Positions 1 to 11,200 of a stretch of 64,000 bases of DNA are shown piece by piece; the first letter of the stretch is position 1, and the number at the start of each line of letters is the position of its first letter. The DNA comes from Anticarsia gemmatalis (Eukaryota; Arthropoda; Insecta; Lepidoptera; Erebidae). Location: contig NC_134753.1 of assembly GCF_050436995.1 (NCBI RefSeq), forward strand, positions 12,028,001-12,092,000, given 5' to 3'. The notes beneath the pieces are model-generated. The model saw only the letters and a list, made by a program, of their open reading frames with translations. It was not told where the DNA came from and ran no database searches. A program made the position numbers and the translations under genes.

Positions 1-15
1 ACTGTTTATTCGCAG

Positions 16-2077
16 GCCGAAAGAGAGCGAAAACGTCAAGAACGCGAAGCGAAGCAAGCGGAACGTGAAGCGAAACGTCTCGAACGTTTACAGAAGAAAG
101 AAGAAAAAGAGAAAATGAAAGAACAAAAGGCGAAAGAGCGAGAAGAAAAACGTCTCGCGCGACTCGCGTTACAAGAAAGTAAGAGAATCAAACGAGAAAA
201 GATGGAGTACGCAGGACCTGCTCCTATTCCGTTTTCTCATGGACCTCAAGGCCCGAGGCCGCATCATCCGGCGTTTGGTCCCCAGCATGGGCCACACGGT
301 CCTCCAGGTGGACCCCATGGACCTCCCGGTGGTCCTCACGGGCCGCCAGGTGGTCCGCCTGGACCCCCGGGAGAGATGAGGGAAAGACCCCCAGCACCTC
401 GATTACAAGTTCGCATGGAGTTGCGTGGAGTCTTGCAGCCAAGGGCTGACCATCCACCTAATGCTCTGAGAGAAGGTAAGATTCGAAATGTGTTGATTGT
501 CTCTATTATTAAGTTACTGAAAATTTATGAAGTTTGCTAAACGACTTTATTATTATTTCAGGTACGCTGTCGGTTGCTGGATCACCGCAACCCTTCAAGC
601 CTATCACTGAAGAGCCAAGCATCATCACAAGAATGCCACACATGATCAATCAGCAATACAGGTAAATCTACTTGCTAGCTAACATGAGAATTTCTACAAT
701 GTTATTTTTGGTCGATGTTAATTAATGTGAACATTACGTGTGTACAGAGGGCCCATGATGTACCCGGGTGGCGGATCCCCGTACGGGCCGCGCGCGCCGC
801 AAAACATGTCGATGTACGGCGTGCACGGCGCGCGCCAGTACCCGCCGCAGTACTACCAGCACATGCACCCCGCCTACCCGCGCGGGCCCTACTCCGCCGG
901 CTCGTCGCCCGCCAGCACCCCGCCCCACGCCATGCCGCGCCAGCACGGGCCCCTGCCGCCGGGCCACGGACCCTCTCCGCACGGCCCGCTACCGCCCGGA
1001 CACGGACCGCCCGGACACGGGCCACCACAAGGGCACGGTCCTTCACCGCCCGGCCACGGCCCCTCGCCTCCGGGTCACGGGCCTCCGCCCCCCGGCCACG
1101 GTCCTCCACCCCCCGGCCACGGTCCTCCACCTCCTGGCCACGGACCCCCACACTTAAACCTACACCGGCCGCACGCTCCCGGTCCGCCTGGAGCCCTGCC
1201 GCCCACTACGAGTCCCCACGGCCCGCCGACTACTCTCCCCGGTGCGCCCGTGGGACCGAGTCCGCTGGCCATGCTTCGCGGTCCCCCGCCCGGTCTCGTC
1301 GGTCCCCCGGGACCACCGAACCGCGTCCCGCCGGTCGCGTCGCCGTCGGGTCCCCCGCGCTCGACTCCGCCGATGGACCACGAGCCGCCGGTGCGGATAA
1401 AAGCAGAAGTAAAGACGGAGCCGGAGGCCTACCGCTCCCCGACGGGCTCGCCGGCGCGCGAACCCTCGCCCGCCCCCGCGCCGCGGGATGAACCGCCGCG
1501 ACATCCGAAAATCAAAGTCACGGAGAACAAAGACAGGAGACCGCGCTACCCGCTGGGCCCTTACGCCCCGCAGTACGGTCCCTACGGGCCGTACGCGCCG
1601 CCGCCCAACCCCGCCGAGCGCGGCGCGGCCCCTCCCCCCCGCGGCCCGCTGCCCTTGCATCACCCGTACGCGGGTGAGCTTCGACCTCGCAGCCCGGCCC
1701 CGGACCGGCCGCACCCGCTGGAGCTGTCGCACGGAGGCCCGGCGGGCCCGGCGTACCTCCCGCCACACCTGCGGCCGCTGATGCGGGCACCGTTCGGTCC
1801 CGTGCCGGAGCGCGGCAGTGCGGCGGCGCCGGCGTTCCCGCCGCAGTACCCGGAGGTCGCGCGCGCCTCGCCCCCCGAGCGCGTGCAGTCGCCGGCGCGG
1901 CTGGAGGCGCTGGCCCCCGTCAAGTCGGAGTCGCCGGGCCCGCGGGTGCCGGACGGGCCCGCGGGGCCCCGGCCCGAGGGCGAGGCGGGCCCGGCGCGGG
2001 GCCGCGAGGAGGGCAGCGTGTTCGGGGGCCTGGTGTCGTACTTCTCGAGCCAGCACGAGGACGACATCGACGCGTAA
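16..2077 (+). CDS. Proline/glycine/histidine-rich probable nuclear protein, 3' part (three last coding exons)
   Basis: Three exons join in frame: 16-475 (acceptor ttcgcag, donor gtaag), 562-661 and 748-2077, ending in TAA. The 5' part lies outside the window, so about 630 residues are visible. The first exon opens with about 65 residues of Arg/Lys/Glu-rich sequence, likely a charged helix or coiled coil with nuclear-localisation character. It then turns into an HGP/PPGGPHG-rich stretch. The last exon encodes low-complexity PPGHGP repeats (about nt 950-1155) and Tyr-Gly-Pro repeats. Three sumoylation-like psi-K-x-E motifs are visible: IKAE and VKTE near nt 1397-1420, and VKSE near nt 1918. The acidic tail reads LVSYFSSQHEDDIDA. 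The composition suggests a transcription cofactor. The tail and the charged helix faintly recall the ZNF608/ZNF609/scribbler family, but I cannot confirm that and no zinc finger is in the window. Coding exons are strongly GC-rich, so every other frame is open too; those frames are shadows. Confidence 0.82.
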
Positions 2078-2378
2078 CTGTACATATTGCCCTCGACCCC
2101 GGGACCCGAGGGACCCCGACGGTCGATAGATAATTATATATTTATGCGACGCCCGCGCCTCGCCCTGTACGATATTATGTGTTAGCGTAGGAAGTTTAGT
2201 TTAGCGATAGGGACTAAATATTATATATTATTATGAGTCTTTTTGGTCTCGAATAGGCGAATGTATTATTATTTTGGTTATGTTTAAGTGAGATTTATTT
2301 ATATACGACCGATAGGTACTTACAGTATACTCTGAATACGAATTTTATTAAAGAGATCGATGACATTTTTTTTGAAAA

Positions 2379-2469
2379 AATAAATGTTTTCTCCTACAAA
2401 TTCTGTTGTATCATTAACCTTAACTTTGGTATGGTTTAAGAGAATATGAAATAAAAGCAGTTGAATAAA
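2379..2469 (+). terminator. Polyadenylation signals of the proline-rich gene
   Basis: AATAAA hexamers lie at 2379-2384, 2450-2455 and 2464-2469, about 300-390 bases after the stop codon at 2077. The 3' UTR in between (2078 onward) is AT-rich with no reading frame of interest. The two distal signals sit within 40 bases of the stop codon of the oppositely oriented Rbbp5. Confidence 0.6.
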
Positions 2470-2479
2470 TTTTGAGCAC

Positions 2480-2485
2480 TTTATT
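2480..2485 (-). terminator. Polyadenylation signal overlapping the Rbbp5 stop codon
   Basis: Read on the minus strand, the end of Rbbp5 is CGT AAA TAA AGT, so AATAAA overlaps the stop codon itself. Further minus-strand AATAAA hexamers lie at 2344-2349 and 2294-2299. Use of the first would give an almost absent 3' UTR. Use of the later ones would run the transcript into the 3' UTR of the convergent gene. Confidence 0.45.
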
Positions 2486-5400
2486 TACGAGGTCTTCCCG
2501 CGACTTTTTTACTTCCAGCTGCTTGTTTATTCTTGCCTCCAAATGATAGTGGTTGCTCTGAAATAGAACAAATATGATATTTTTAAATCAGGTAAGTATA
2601 TCATAATCAAATGAATAAGTTCAGGTAACCATGGTTTAAAAGTGAAGCAAGAGTTTGAAAGGTTGAAAACACAATATCACTCACCGGGTGGTGCTATCTT
2701 CAACGATATATCGTATGTTTTGCTCTTGGGTCGTTTGGCAGCTGGTTCCAACTTCTCAGGAGTTTCTGTAGGTGTGACAGTCTCTTGCGTCGCGGCCCAG
2801 CCATCCTGTGAAAAGTTAAATTATTAAGCTGTTTGTCCCTTGCATATGCAAAAATGGTTGTCCCCTTTATTTTAGGTCATATGATTGTTGAGACAGTATT
2901 CTTTTACAAAATAAGTAAAAGAATACTGGGTACTGACTCAACAATCATGACATTACACAAGAATATTTACAATTTATAAAAGGTATTTTAACTATGAATT
3001 CCTATTTAGATCCCCACGGTCGACCTGCTGCCTAAACTTCTCCCACTGGTTTAAAATATTCTGTCAATGTGATGTCAATAAATAAGACAGTAAGATAACT
3101 AACCTCTGGGTCTTCAATCTCAGGTGCGATCGGTAGGAATGAAAGCATATGTTCGTCCTCTCCCTCCTCATCCGAGCTGCAAAACGCTGCTACGGGTTCG
3201 CACGATGTTACATCCACCTAAAAAAGGGGGTTTAAATACATTATTACTTAGCAATCTACGTGGAATAGAATTAATGTTGTAGAGCCGCAACAACTACGTA
3301 GCTGTTGAGACGAAGTGATCATAAACAGTTCTATTGACTATTTGATAATCAATCAGTATGGATAGCAAAGTAGTTAGGTGGCGGTTGTTTGAGTTTGCGT
3401 TCTGCTCGTGAAGATAAATATTTTACCGGCTGCCATATTCGCTAAACTAAGTTAAAATATCAAACGCCTTATTCCTTCATACCTCAACTTCCTCATCATC
3501 ATGGCTCTCCCCCGCCTGGTCTACGGAGCGGTCTTCATCTTCCACGTCGAACTCGCTCTCTCTCTCCTCGTATTCCACGTTCTCGTCCAACTCCTTGAAG
3601 TCAGGCGCGAATGCCGACCAGTTCTCTACTTGGTTCTGCGCCCAGATTGATACCACACCTGTGAATTTTATACAAGTTTAGTTTTAAAACCATATAATGA
3701 GATTTATATCAAATCTAAATTTTAAAGTATATTTTCAACAATGTTTAACCTTTTAACCTTTGTTTAGCATTTTTCTCTTTGCTAATTATGTAGACCAAAA
3801 AGACTTGTGATCATGTTGAATATGAGAACTTGTACAAAATTACGTTTAACAACCACAATAGAAGATGCTTGTCAACTTTTCTCTCAAAGATTAAGTAATT
3901 TCTAGAATATAAGATGTAGATAAGTTTATGTATGAATGTGAATGAAGCAAAGGAAGTTCGTAAGGGTCGCACCAAGAGGCATTCTAGTCTATGTCGTTCC
4001 CTATAAGAAAATGGCGTGATTTTATGTATGTGTATACCGTACCTGCACTAATACTAGCTATGATAGGTCTGATCGGATGCCAGACGACGTCAAGCAACAG
4101 TTCTCCCTTAGTCCCGTGTAAGATCTTCACAATGTTGCCGATAGACTTCTCCCAAATGTACAACGCGTGTTGGCGCGCCGACCCCGCGCATATGTACTCG
4201 CCGTCGCCCGAGAAACAACATTTCTTCCATGTTGTTCTGTAAATAAACGTATATCCAGACCTTTCTTGTGATGGAATACAATTTTAGTTATTGAAGGTAT
4301 GTAAGCTTTGAAGCCGTAAAAACTAGTGTACAAATAAATACATATACCTAATATTTTTTTTGTTAAATATAAATGTGCAGTCAAACACAGCCTATTTTAT
4401 TACATAGTAACAAAACCAGCTTTAGTCTAAAAAATAATCAAGGTTTCGATTAAATGAGCAAACAATATTACAGTCCCAAAAAAGCGTTCTATAAAAAATC
4501 TTATGCATAATTAAGTTTTTCTTACTTATTGACAAGATCTTGTAGTTTCTGTATCGGTTCAGGCTCGCCGTTCATGCCGCATCGTAACACGGTGTTTGTA
4601 TCGTACACTCTTATCACTCGATCTGATGTGTTTACTAGGAAACAGCTGAAAGGCAAAGGATCTATATCATATTTTTTTCAAAATTATCGGAGATTTAATA
4701 AACAGACCCAAAATCCTAGTGGACAAAACAAATACTTGTTTTTCATGGAAACCTAACCCACAACATACTGATCCAGTGGTATGGGTGCCTGTTTCAATTT
4801 ACTGTGACTAATGTGATAATAAGAACTTATAATAAAGAGAGTTGGGCAACTAATATGCTGAAAATTTATTGCAGTACGAAGAAGCTTCTTCATAATTCTC
4901 ACTGTTTATGTTTACACATACTTTGAACTAAGCTGTAGTTATTTATTTTATATATATAACTTACTCTCCTCTCCTAGCAAATTCTATACTCTTGATACTA
5001 GTAGTACTTGATGTGCCAACAGTTATTTTAAAACTGGCCTTTATTGCTAATGTAGTAGAGTCTAGAATTAATATCTTTCCTTTCGCATTGCCTGTATACA
5101 CATGGTCTCCTCTGCGGTCAAATGATGCTATTACATTTATGTCACCCTGGAACAAGATAATTAAAATTACAACTTACTCTAATTTTTTCTAAGCATTTTG
5201 AAATCAATCATAGAAATGCATGCTGTAACCCTCAAGTTTCATTTAGAGAACATGTAAGAAATATTTAGATTACATTTAATACTATGTAAACCACAACATC
5301 CTCTTTCATTCAACTTTAGATACAATAACTTTGATATGCAACAAATTTTTCGATCTCAGTGTAAACTAGAGATGAAACGGATATCCGGTAACTATCCGGT

Positions 5401-7409
5401 ATCCGGCCTATCCGGCGGTCTTAATACTATCCGGCCGAATACCGGATAACTACTATTCGGCCGGATAGACATCCGGCCGAATAGTAGATAGTTATAATGT
5501 CATGGAGCTTCAAACTTTATGTGCAATGACCTTCGCTATACAAAGATTCTGCAGCGTAGTATGGATATATGTAGGTCATTCATACAACTTTTGAAGGCTT
5601 ATAAAAATAAAACTGCCGATTCGAAAACAAAAATTTTCAAAATAGTTTCTTAAAATTTCCTAAAGATTGGATTACACAAATAACGGACATTCGAAAAAAA
5701 AACGTTACATACCGAATTACCTGTATTAATTAAAACAAAATTTAGTAGGTAGGTAGTAATTGTTTTCTTATACTCAAAAAATAAATTAAGGACTTTTAGA
5801 AAAAATCGAAATCGTAATCAGGCGTTGTGATTGAACTTAATTCAGTAACAATTGAAGATTGGGAATCATCTTGCTGCATCAGTTCTTGAGGCTTAACTTG
5901 ATTTTCATAGGGCATTTTTTAAAAGAACGCAGGTAGACGGCACACAATTTACAGAAAACAGGCAATACGTCCGGCAGCGTCAACACGCACCAATACACTG
6001 GCGTGGATGACCGCTCTTTCTTACACCGGACCGGTGTGCGTCGCGCCGAGGGGAGGCGGTGGTGCATCCGGCGTAAATTGTTCGCCGGACCGATGTCCGG
6101 TGCGTGTACACATACTCATTATAAACCCTACGCCACCGCTTATCCGGCAAAAAACACGGTCCGTTCTCCGGTGAAAAAAACGGATGTCTACAAGCGCTCT
6201 AAGTTCTGTCGAATATTCGGCGGCCGGATATCCGGCTATCCGGCCAGGTGGTAGGCCGAATATCCGGTATCCGGTATCCGGCCAAACTGCTATCCGTTTC
6301 ATCTCTAGTGTAAACACTACACAAAAAGTTTAAGCAAAATAATGCAATAATAACTTACATCTTCATCAATAGGTAATATTTTATGTTGTCCCTCTGTATC
6401 AACCAATAAAGCCGCATGTCTCATCGGACATACTAGAAACCGTTTGTCGTTCCTTGGGTCAAACTGTACTCTAAGTATAGGTGTAGGGAATCTGTACCGT
6501 TGCTCACATTCACCCGTGAGCACATCCCATATACACACATTGTGGTCTGTTGATGCTGATAATAGCTGAAAGATAAATTATGAAGATTGTATAACTATTA
6601 TATTCATTAATTTAAATATTTCTCTTTAGAAGTAGCTACAAAAACTGTGCTTCTGTTAAAAAACTATACTTGGGTATTGCCATTATCCAATGAACAACAT
6701 GAAAATTAGGACCATCACACAACACAAAGGTAGTTCAAATGATGTGCCAAATAAGACAATAACTTTAGCAACAATTTTTTTTTATTAATAGTTTCTGAAT
6801 ATAGCTAATCATAAAATAACTCACCTTTTTACAATTCCTAGACCAGCTTAAACTACAAATAGGGTAGACATGCGCCGAAATTGATTTAGCTATGCCTCGG
6901 GTCAAAAAGTCCCATATAAATATCCTTCCATCATTGCACCCCACTGCAAGGAGGGTGCCTCTTCTGTTGAAGGCACAAGTCGCTGCTAGAGATATAGAGT
7001 CTAATGTACCATCAAATTCCTGAAATGGACAAACATAAGTTTATATATTGTTGACTGAATAAAGTGAGGTTATTTATTTGTTTTGGTGTTTAAAACACTA
7101 TAATCTCATTGCAACTTTTATGTTTGTCGATTTGAAGTTCCATGTTTCGTTAATTACTGCTCAATCTTGCACTAAAATTATTAAAATGAGTTTTTTAGGT
7201 GAATGTTTACAAAAACTTATTTTTCGTATTGTAGCAGCTTACCTCAGGATAATTTTGCCCGAATGATTCTGGAATATAACAGAATGATTTGTTAATAAAT
7301 AGGAAGATAAGTTACAATTTACAATAAAATGTTTATCATTGATAATGTAAACACAAACATAAACTTATTTCGTGATGGGTAAGTACTTACCTAGCAGCTC
7401 CAAATTCAT
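2481..7409 (-). CDS. Rbbp5: Retinoblastoma-binding protein 5 homolog (COMPASS/MLL WD40 subunit)
   Basis: RBBP5 is a core scaffold (with WDR5, ASH2L and DPY30) of nuclear SET1/MLL H3K4 methyltransferases. Eleven coding exons, listed in transcript order, join in frame: 7391-7409, 7243-7268, 6825-7019, 6359-6565, 4965-5146, 4526-4645, 4043-4236, 3483-3658, 3104-3217, 2685-2805, 2481-2557. Together they make 1431 nt, or 476 aa. The start is MNLELLESFGQNYPE, which matches the family start. WD40 blades fill about residues 25-325 (IFIWDFLTRGIAK, VCIWDVLTGECEQR, YTGNAKGKILIL, ALYIWEKSIGN, VVSIWAQNQVENW). The ASH2L-binding segment EYEERESEFD is at about 343-352. The WDR5-binding segment EEVEVDVTS runs across 370-378, followed by AAFCSSDEE and LPIAPEIEDPE. 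The tail ends in a basic AGRPRK and is about 60 residues shorter than the human protein (538 aa). A hAT element lies in the fourth intron. The gene shares its upstream region head-to-head with Parg. Confidence 0.96.
5367..6307. mobile_element. Non-autonomous hAT-type DNA transposon in an Rbbp5 intron
   Basis: The ends are perfect inverted repeats (TAGAGATGAAACGGATA at 5367, its complement ending at 6307). The 941-bp element is flanked by an exact 8-bp duplication, GTGTAAAC, at 5359-5366 and 6308-6315. An 8-bp duplication with a YAGAGATG end is the hAT hallmark. Both ends carry clusters of ATCCGG/CCGGAT, which look like subterminal transposase-binding repeats. The interior has no intact transposase; a minus-strand stretch around 5880-6060 with spaced Cys residues could be a decayed BED-finger remnant, but that is weak. 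The element ends about 50 bp from the 5' splice site of the exon at 6359-6565. Confidence 0.9.
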
Positions 7410-8249
7410 GACGGTAACTTACAGCTATATTAAATTGATTCCGTAAATACTATTTTGTAAATATTCTATGATAATTTCTAACTTTGATTACAATTTTCAA
7501 AAAACTCAGGCTTCATTTCACTCCCGCAACGCTAATGTTTGACACTTGACAGCATTCATTCAATTTCATTCAATAAGCGGCTCTTGCATGGAAGTAGTAG
7601 GTAGGTACCTATAAAGTATAATATTACTTCTAAATAATACTAATATGATAGACGCGCGATTGATCTTAGTTCTGATAGCAGTATATTTGCGTGTTTATTT
7701 AGGAAAAATATGAAGAAAACAATAGATTCATTTACAGTTCTTGTTCCTTAAACTGTTGATCACATTACTTAAATCTTAGATTTCTTGTTGAAAAATTCGC
7801 ATAGCTTAAATTAGCGTTTTATGGGCATTCCACCGCGGTATACCACTGGTAATGTCATTACAAAGGTTTTTTAGCAGGTTTATAATTCAACGCCTTTGCG
7901 CATGACTTGTGAGGATATTATTTTAGTTATCTAAATTGATTACCTATATTTATTCGTTTGAAGTATCATTCAAGACATCACTATTATGATGACAGTTGAC
8001 TAATTCTTGACAGAATGACAGCATCAGTCAAACCGTCAAACCGCTGTTCAGAAGTTTTCATCTTTTCGATTAAACATTACAATTAAATCACACATTGAGT
8101 GTATGAAATTAATTTCTACATCTTTATTCAGAACCTTTTTATGTACGTATACACATACAGGCTAACATAGTTGCATTGTAACAATAAACACACTGTCAAC
8201 TGGCCATTCAATATTTACAGATTCCAAACATTATTGGGTTACACACACA
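7410..8249. promoter_or_regulatory. Divergent Rbbp5/Parg intergenic region, probable bidirectional promoter
   Basis: Only 840 bases separate the Rbbp5 ATG (7409, minus strand) from the Parg ATG (8250, plus strand). No reading frame lies between them. The region contains both 5' UTRs and presumably a shared promoter. I see no convincing TATA box or other core element, so transcription starts cannot be placed from sequence alone. Confidence 0.6.
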
Positions 8250-11200
8250 ATGAGTGGTGATACAGACAGTGGTAATCATTGGAGAGGTGTTCCTTTAACT
8301 GAGTTATATGGATCGCAGTCGCCATGGGGAGCTCCTGAATTCCCGCTTGTAGCTCCATCGTATAACCATGCAGTTTTGTATCATGTCCCGAGTAGCGGCT
8401 GTGTGGCGGGAGATCGACCGCCAAAACCACAAATGGGACAAGATAAATGGGACTCGGAACATGTCAGAATGCCTTGTTCTAGCCACAGTTTATATCCTGT
8501 TGAAGATGTAAGTAAAATAAGTATTTATCTATTTAATTGTGACAAATGTATGTGTTTTGAGCATGAGTATTTGTTCTTACCCCGGTTGTAAATGTATCTA
8601 TGTAAGTTATAAGTATTTTTATATAAGTATATTTATCAGTTATCTGGATACCATAGTAGCTCCGTTTAGTTTGGAATCGGAGGACCGTGTGTGAGTTGTC
8701 CAATAAGGCAATAATATTTATTTTATCTATTAATAATGTATGTGTTGAATGACTAGATATGACCTTATCAACAAAGGACATTCAGATGCATGTTGTTTGT
8801 TATTCATTAGCTTGTATGTGCTTGGTAAATCTAATAATGATTGTGCTTGTTTATTTTACCTAATCACCCTATTATTCTGTCGTTAACATTTACCATATTT
8901 GAAAAATACAATACTTAGTATAACCACAAAATGTAGTTGTAAAGATTACAGCATATTGTAGTGAGTAATAATGTAGCAAAGTTATCTATCTTTATATATA
9001 TAATACTTCTCTTGAATGACTGGACCGATTTTGATGAAATTTTTTGTGTGTGTTCAAGGGGATCTGAGAATGGTTTAGATTCACAATTTTGTCCGCTGGA
9101 CAATGTTTTTTTAATTAATTTTTTATTCATTAGTAGTTGTTGATTTTAGAATGTTTTACATTGGATCCGACAGACGGCGCTACCATCGCAGTGTCAAATA
9201 TTTTTAGTCTGTCCTGACAGTTAGCGCTGTGATGAAATTAGAAAGATGTTTTGTTATCATTGTATTAATGTAGACCATGTGCTGGATTTTGCTTATTAAA
9301 AAAAGTTAAAAAATTTCAAATTAAAGACATGTAGACAGGACAACATCTGTTGGGTCCGCTAGTATGTATAAAGAACTCTTCTGTTACCGAGTCACTTATA
9401 GACAACCAAATTGAAAACAATTAACTCAGGAAGCTGACATTTGGCATGTATTTTCTTTGATGAGATGATTTTTGTAAATTCCACACCAAAAGTGGTGAGA
9501 AACTCTTAGTATATAAATGATCGGTAATGAAAATATTTGCGTAAGGGGGAAATCTTAAGTCCACACAGAATATGAAACTGACTTAATTTTTATTAATTTA
9601 ACCTTAAGGAAAATCATTATGTATAAAACAACATGATGATGAAAATCATTATGTAGAACAACATAATGATTTTCCTGTGGGTGGTTTTTTATGTTTTTCT
9701 TTTATCTGCCACCATTACTTTTAATCTCCCAATAGATTTCAAGTTTTTAGGATTCTTATAAAGGACAGGCATTTTGCCAAGTGTCAGGAGTTTTGGAAAG
9801 GGCATGTCATGTATCTGTTCCTAATTAAATAGCTACTAAGGTTAATTTTTGTATCCTTTTCTGCTTTGCTAGACATGTTTTTAAGTGCAAATAAGTATTT
9901 TATTGTTATTATTTTGGTAATTTGTTGGTTTTTTGAATTTTGTGGTATGCATTGTTTGTAGTTCTTAGTTTTCTTAATTGTAAGATATTTTAGTTTGCAT
10001 TTGACTCCTGCATGGGATCCACTCCGGATGTGCCTGCTGCATCAAATGGTAACTTTGTTGGGTCATTTTTGCGTCGCTTTTTACCCAATTGGTTGTTTGG
10101 CAATTTAAAATCTGCACAAACTGGGGACATAAAGGTATCATACTATAAACTATGTTCATTGGCCTTGCAGCTACAGAGCTTATTCTGAACCTTTGTTAAA
10201 GTTTGAAATATAACAGGCATATGCATTATTCCTGCCCATTATACATAAACTTGTGGCAGAGGTGCACGGGCATAGTAATGCTTAGCAATAGAGAAAAAAC
10301 ACCTTACTTTATTATAAATGCTGCTTAAAACTGACCAAAGAGTTTGGAAACATTCCTCAGTTTTACATTAGGCTTCTTGATGCTGTTTCGGTGATTGTGC
10401 ATTTATAATTGTGATTATAAAGTGAATTAAACAACTTATTTGGTTGTGTACAGGAATACAGTTTAAATGCTAGTAGCTAGATTTGTTTTAAGCTAAAAAC
10501 TATCTTTAACGATAATAATATGTGTTATTTTTACAGAACTCTGGTGAGACTCACTTGAAGAAGAGATGGGAGATGATTGAGACTGCTTTGTCTAAAACTT
10601 TGAGAAACAGTCATGATCTTGCCGACGCCATATTAAGTTATAACACCAAGTTTCGCAACATTTGGAAGTTTAGGGGACTGCATAAACTGTTTGATGAGGT
10701 ACCTAACTATTTATAATTTGAATCCTAAGAAGTTTTAAGTAACATTAACAGTATTGAAATTAGTTCTTGAAGGAATACAAATACTAAGCTATTGACACAA
10801 CTCATCCTTCATCATGAGGTTAGACCTATGCCTAGCCTGCTGTGGGACAGTAAAGGGTTGAATTTCTCATTATTAAAAACGAATTTTAGTACTCATAACT
10901 AAGATGCATTTATATTTCAGTATTTGGAAGAAGAGGAATCCCAATACTTCTTTGATGTTACATTACCAGAGATAGCAAAATTGGCTTTGGCTCTACCAAA
11001 GTTGGTACAAGCACCAATACCCTTGTTGAAGTAAGAAATGCAATTTTTTCCACTTTCATTAAAATTCAATCATTTATATTGTAATGTATTGACAAGTTAT
11101 TACTTTGCACATTATCTCTGCACTGAGGTGCAGAACTGGACGACTGATCATGTCGTCTCTTTCATTCCTAGGTCGAGCAAAGTACTATTGGTCATTACTA

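Noticed and set aside
702..2056. Long open frames on both strands overlapping the proline-rich exon
   Set aside because: They arise from very high GC in the real frame, are Arg/Ala-rich low complexity, and lack splice context.
6003..6317. Open frames inside the hAT element (both strands)
   Set aside because: They are made largely of the ATCCGG repeats and show no transposase motif.
8250..8591. 113-codon single-exon gene
   Set aside because: The first 86 codons are Parg exon 1; the rest reads through the donor gtaagt at 8508 into the intron.
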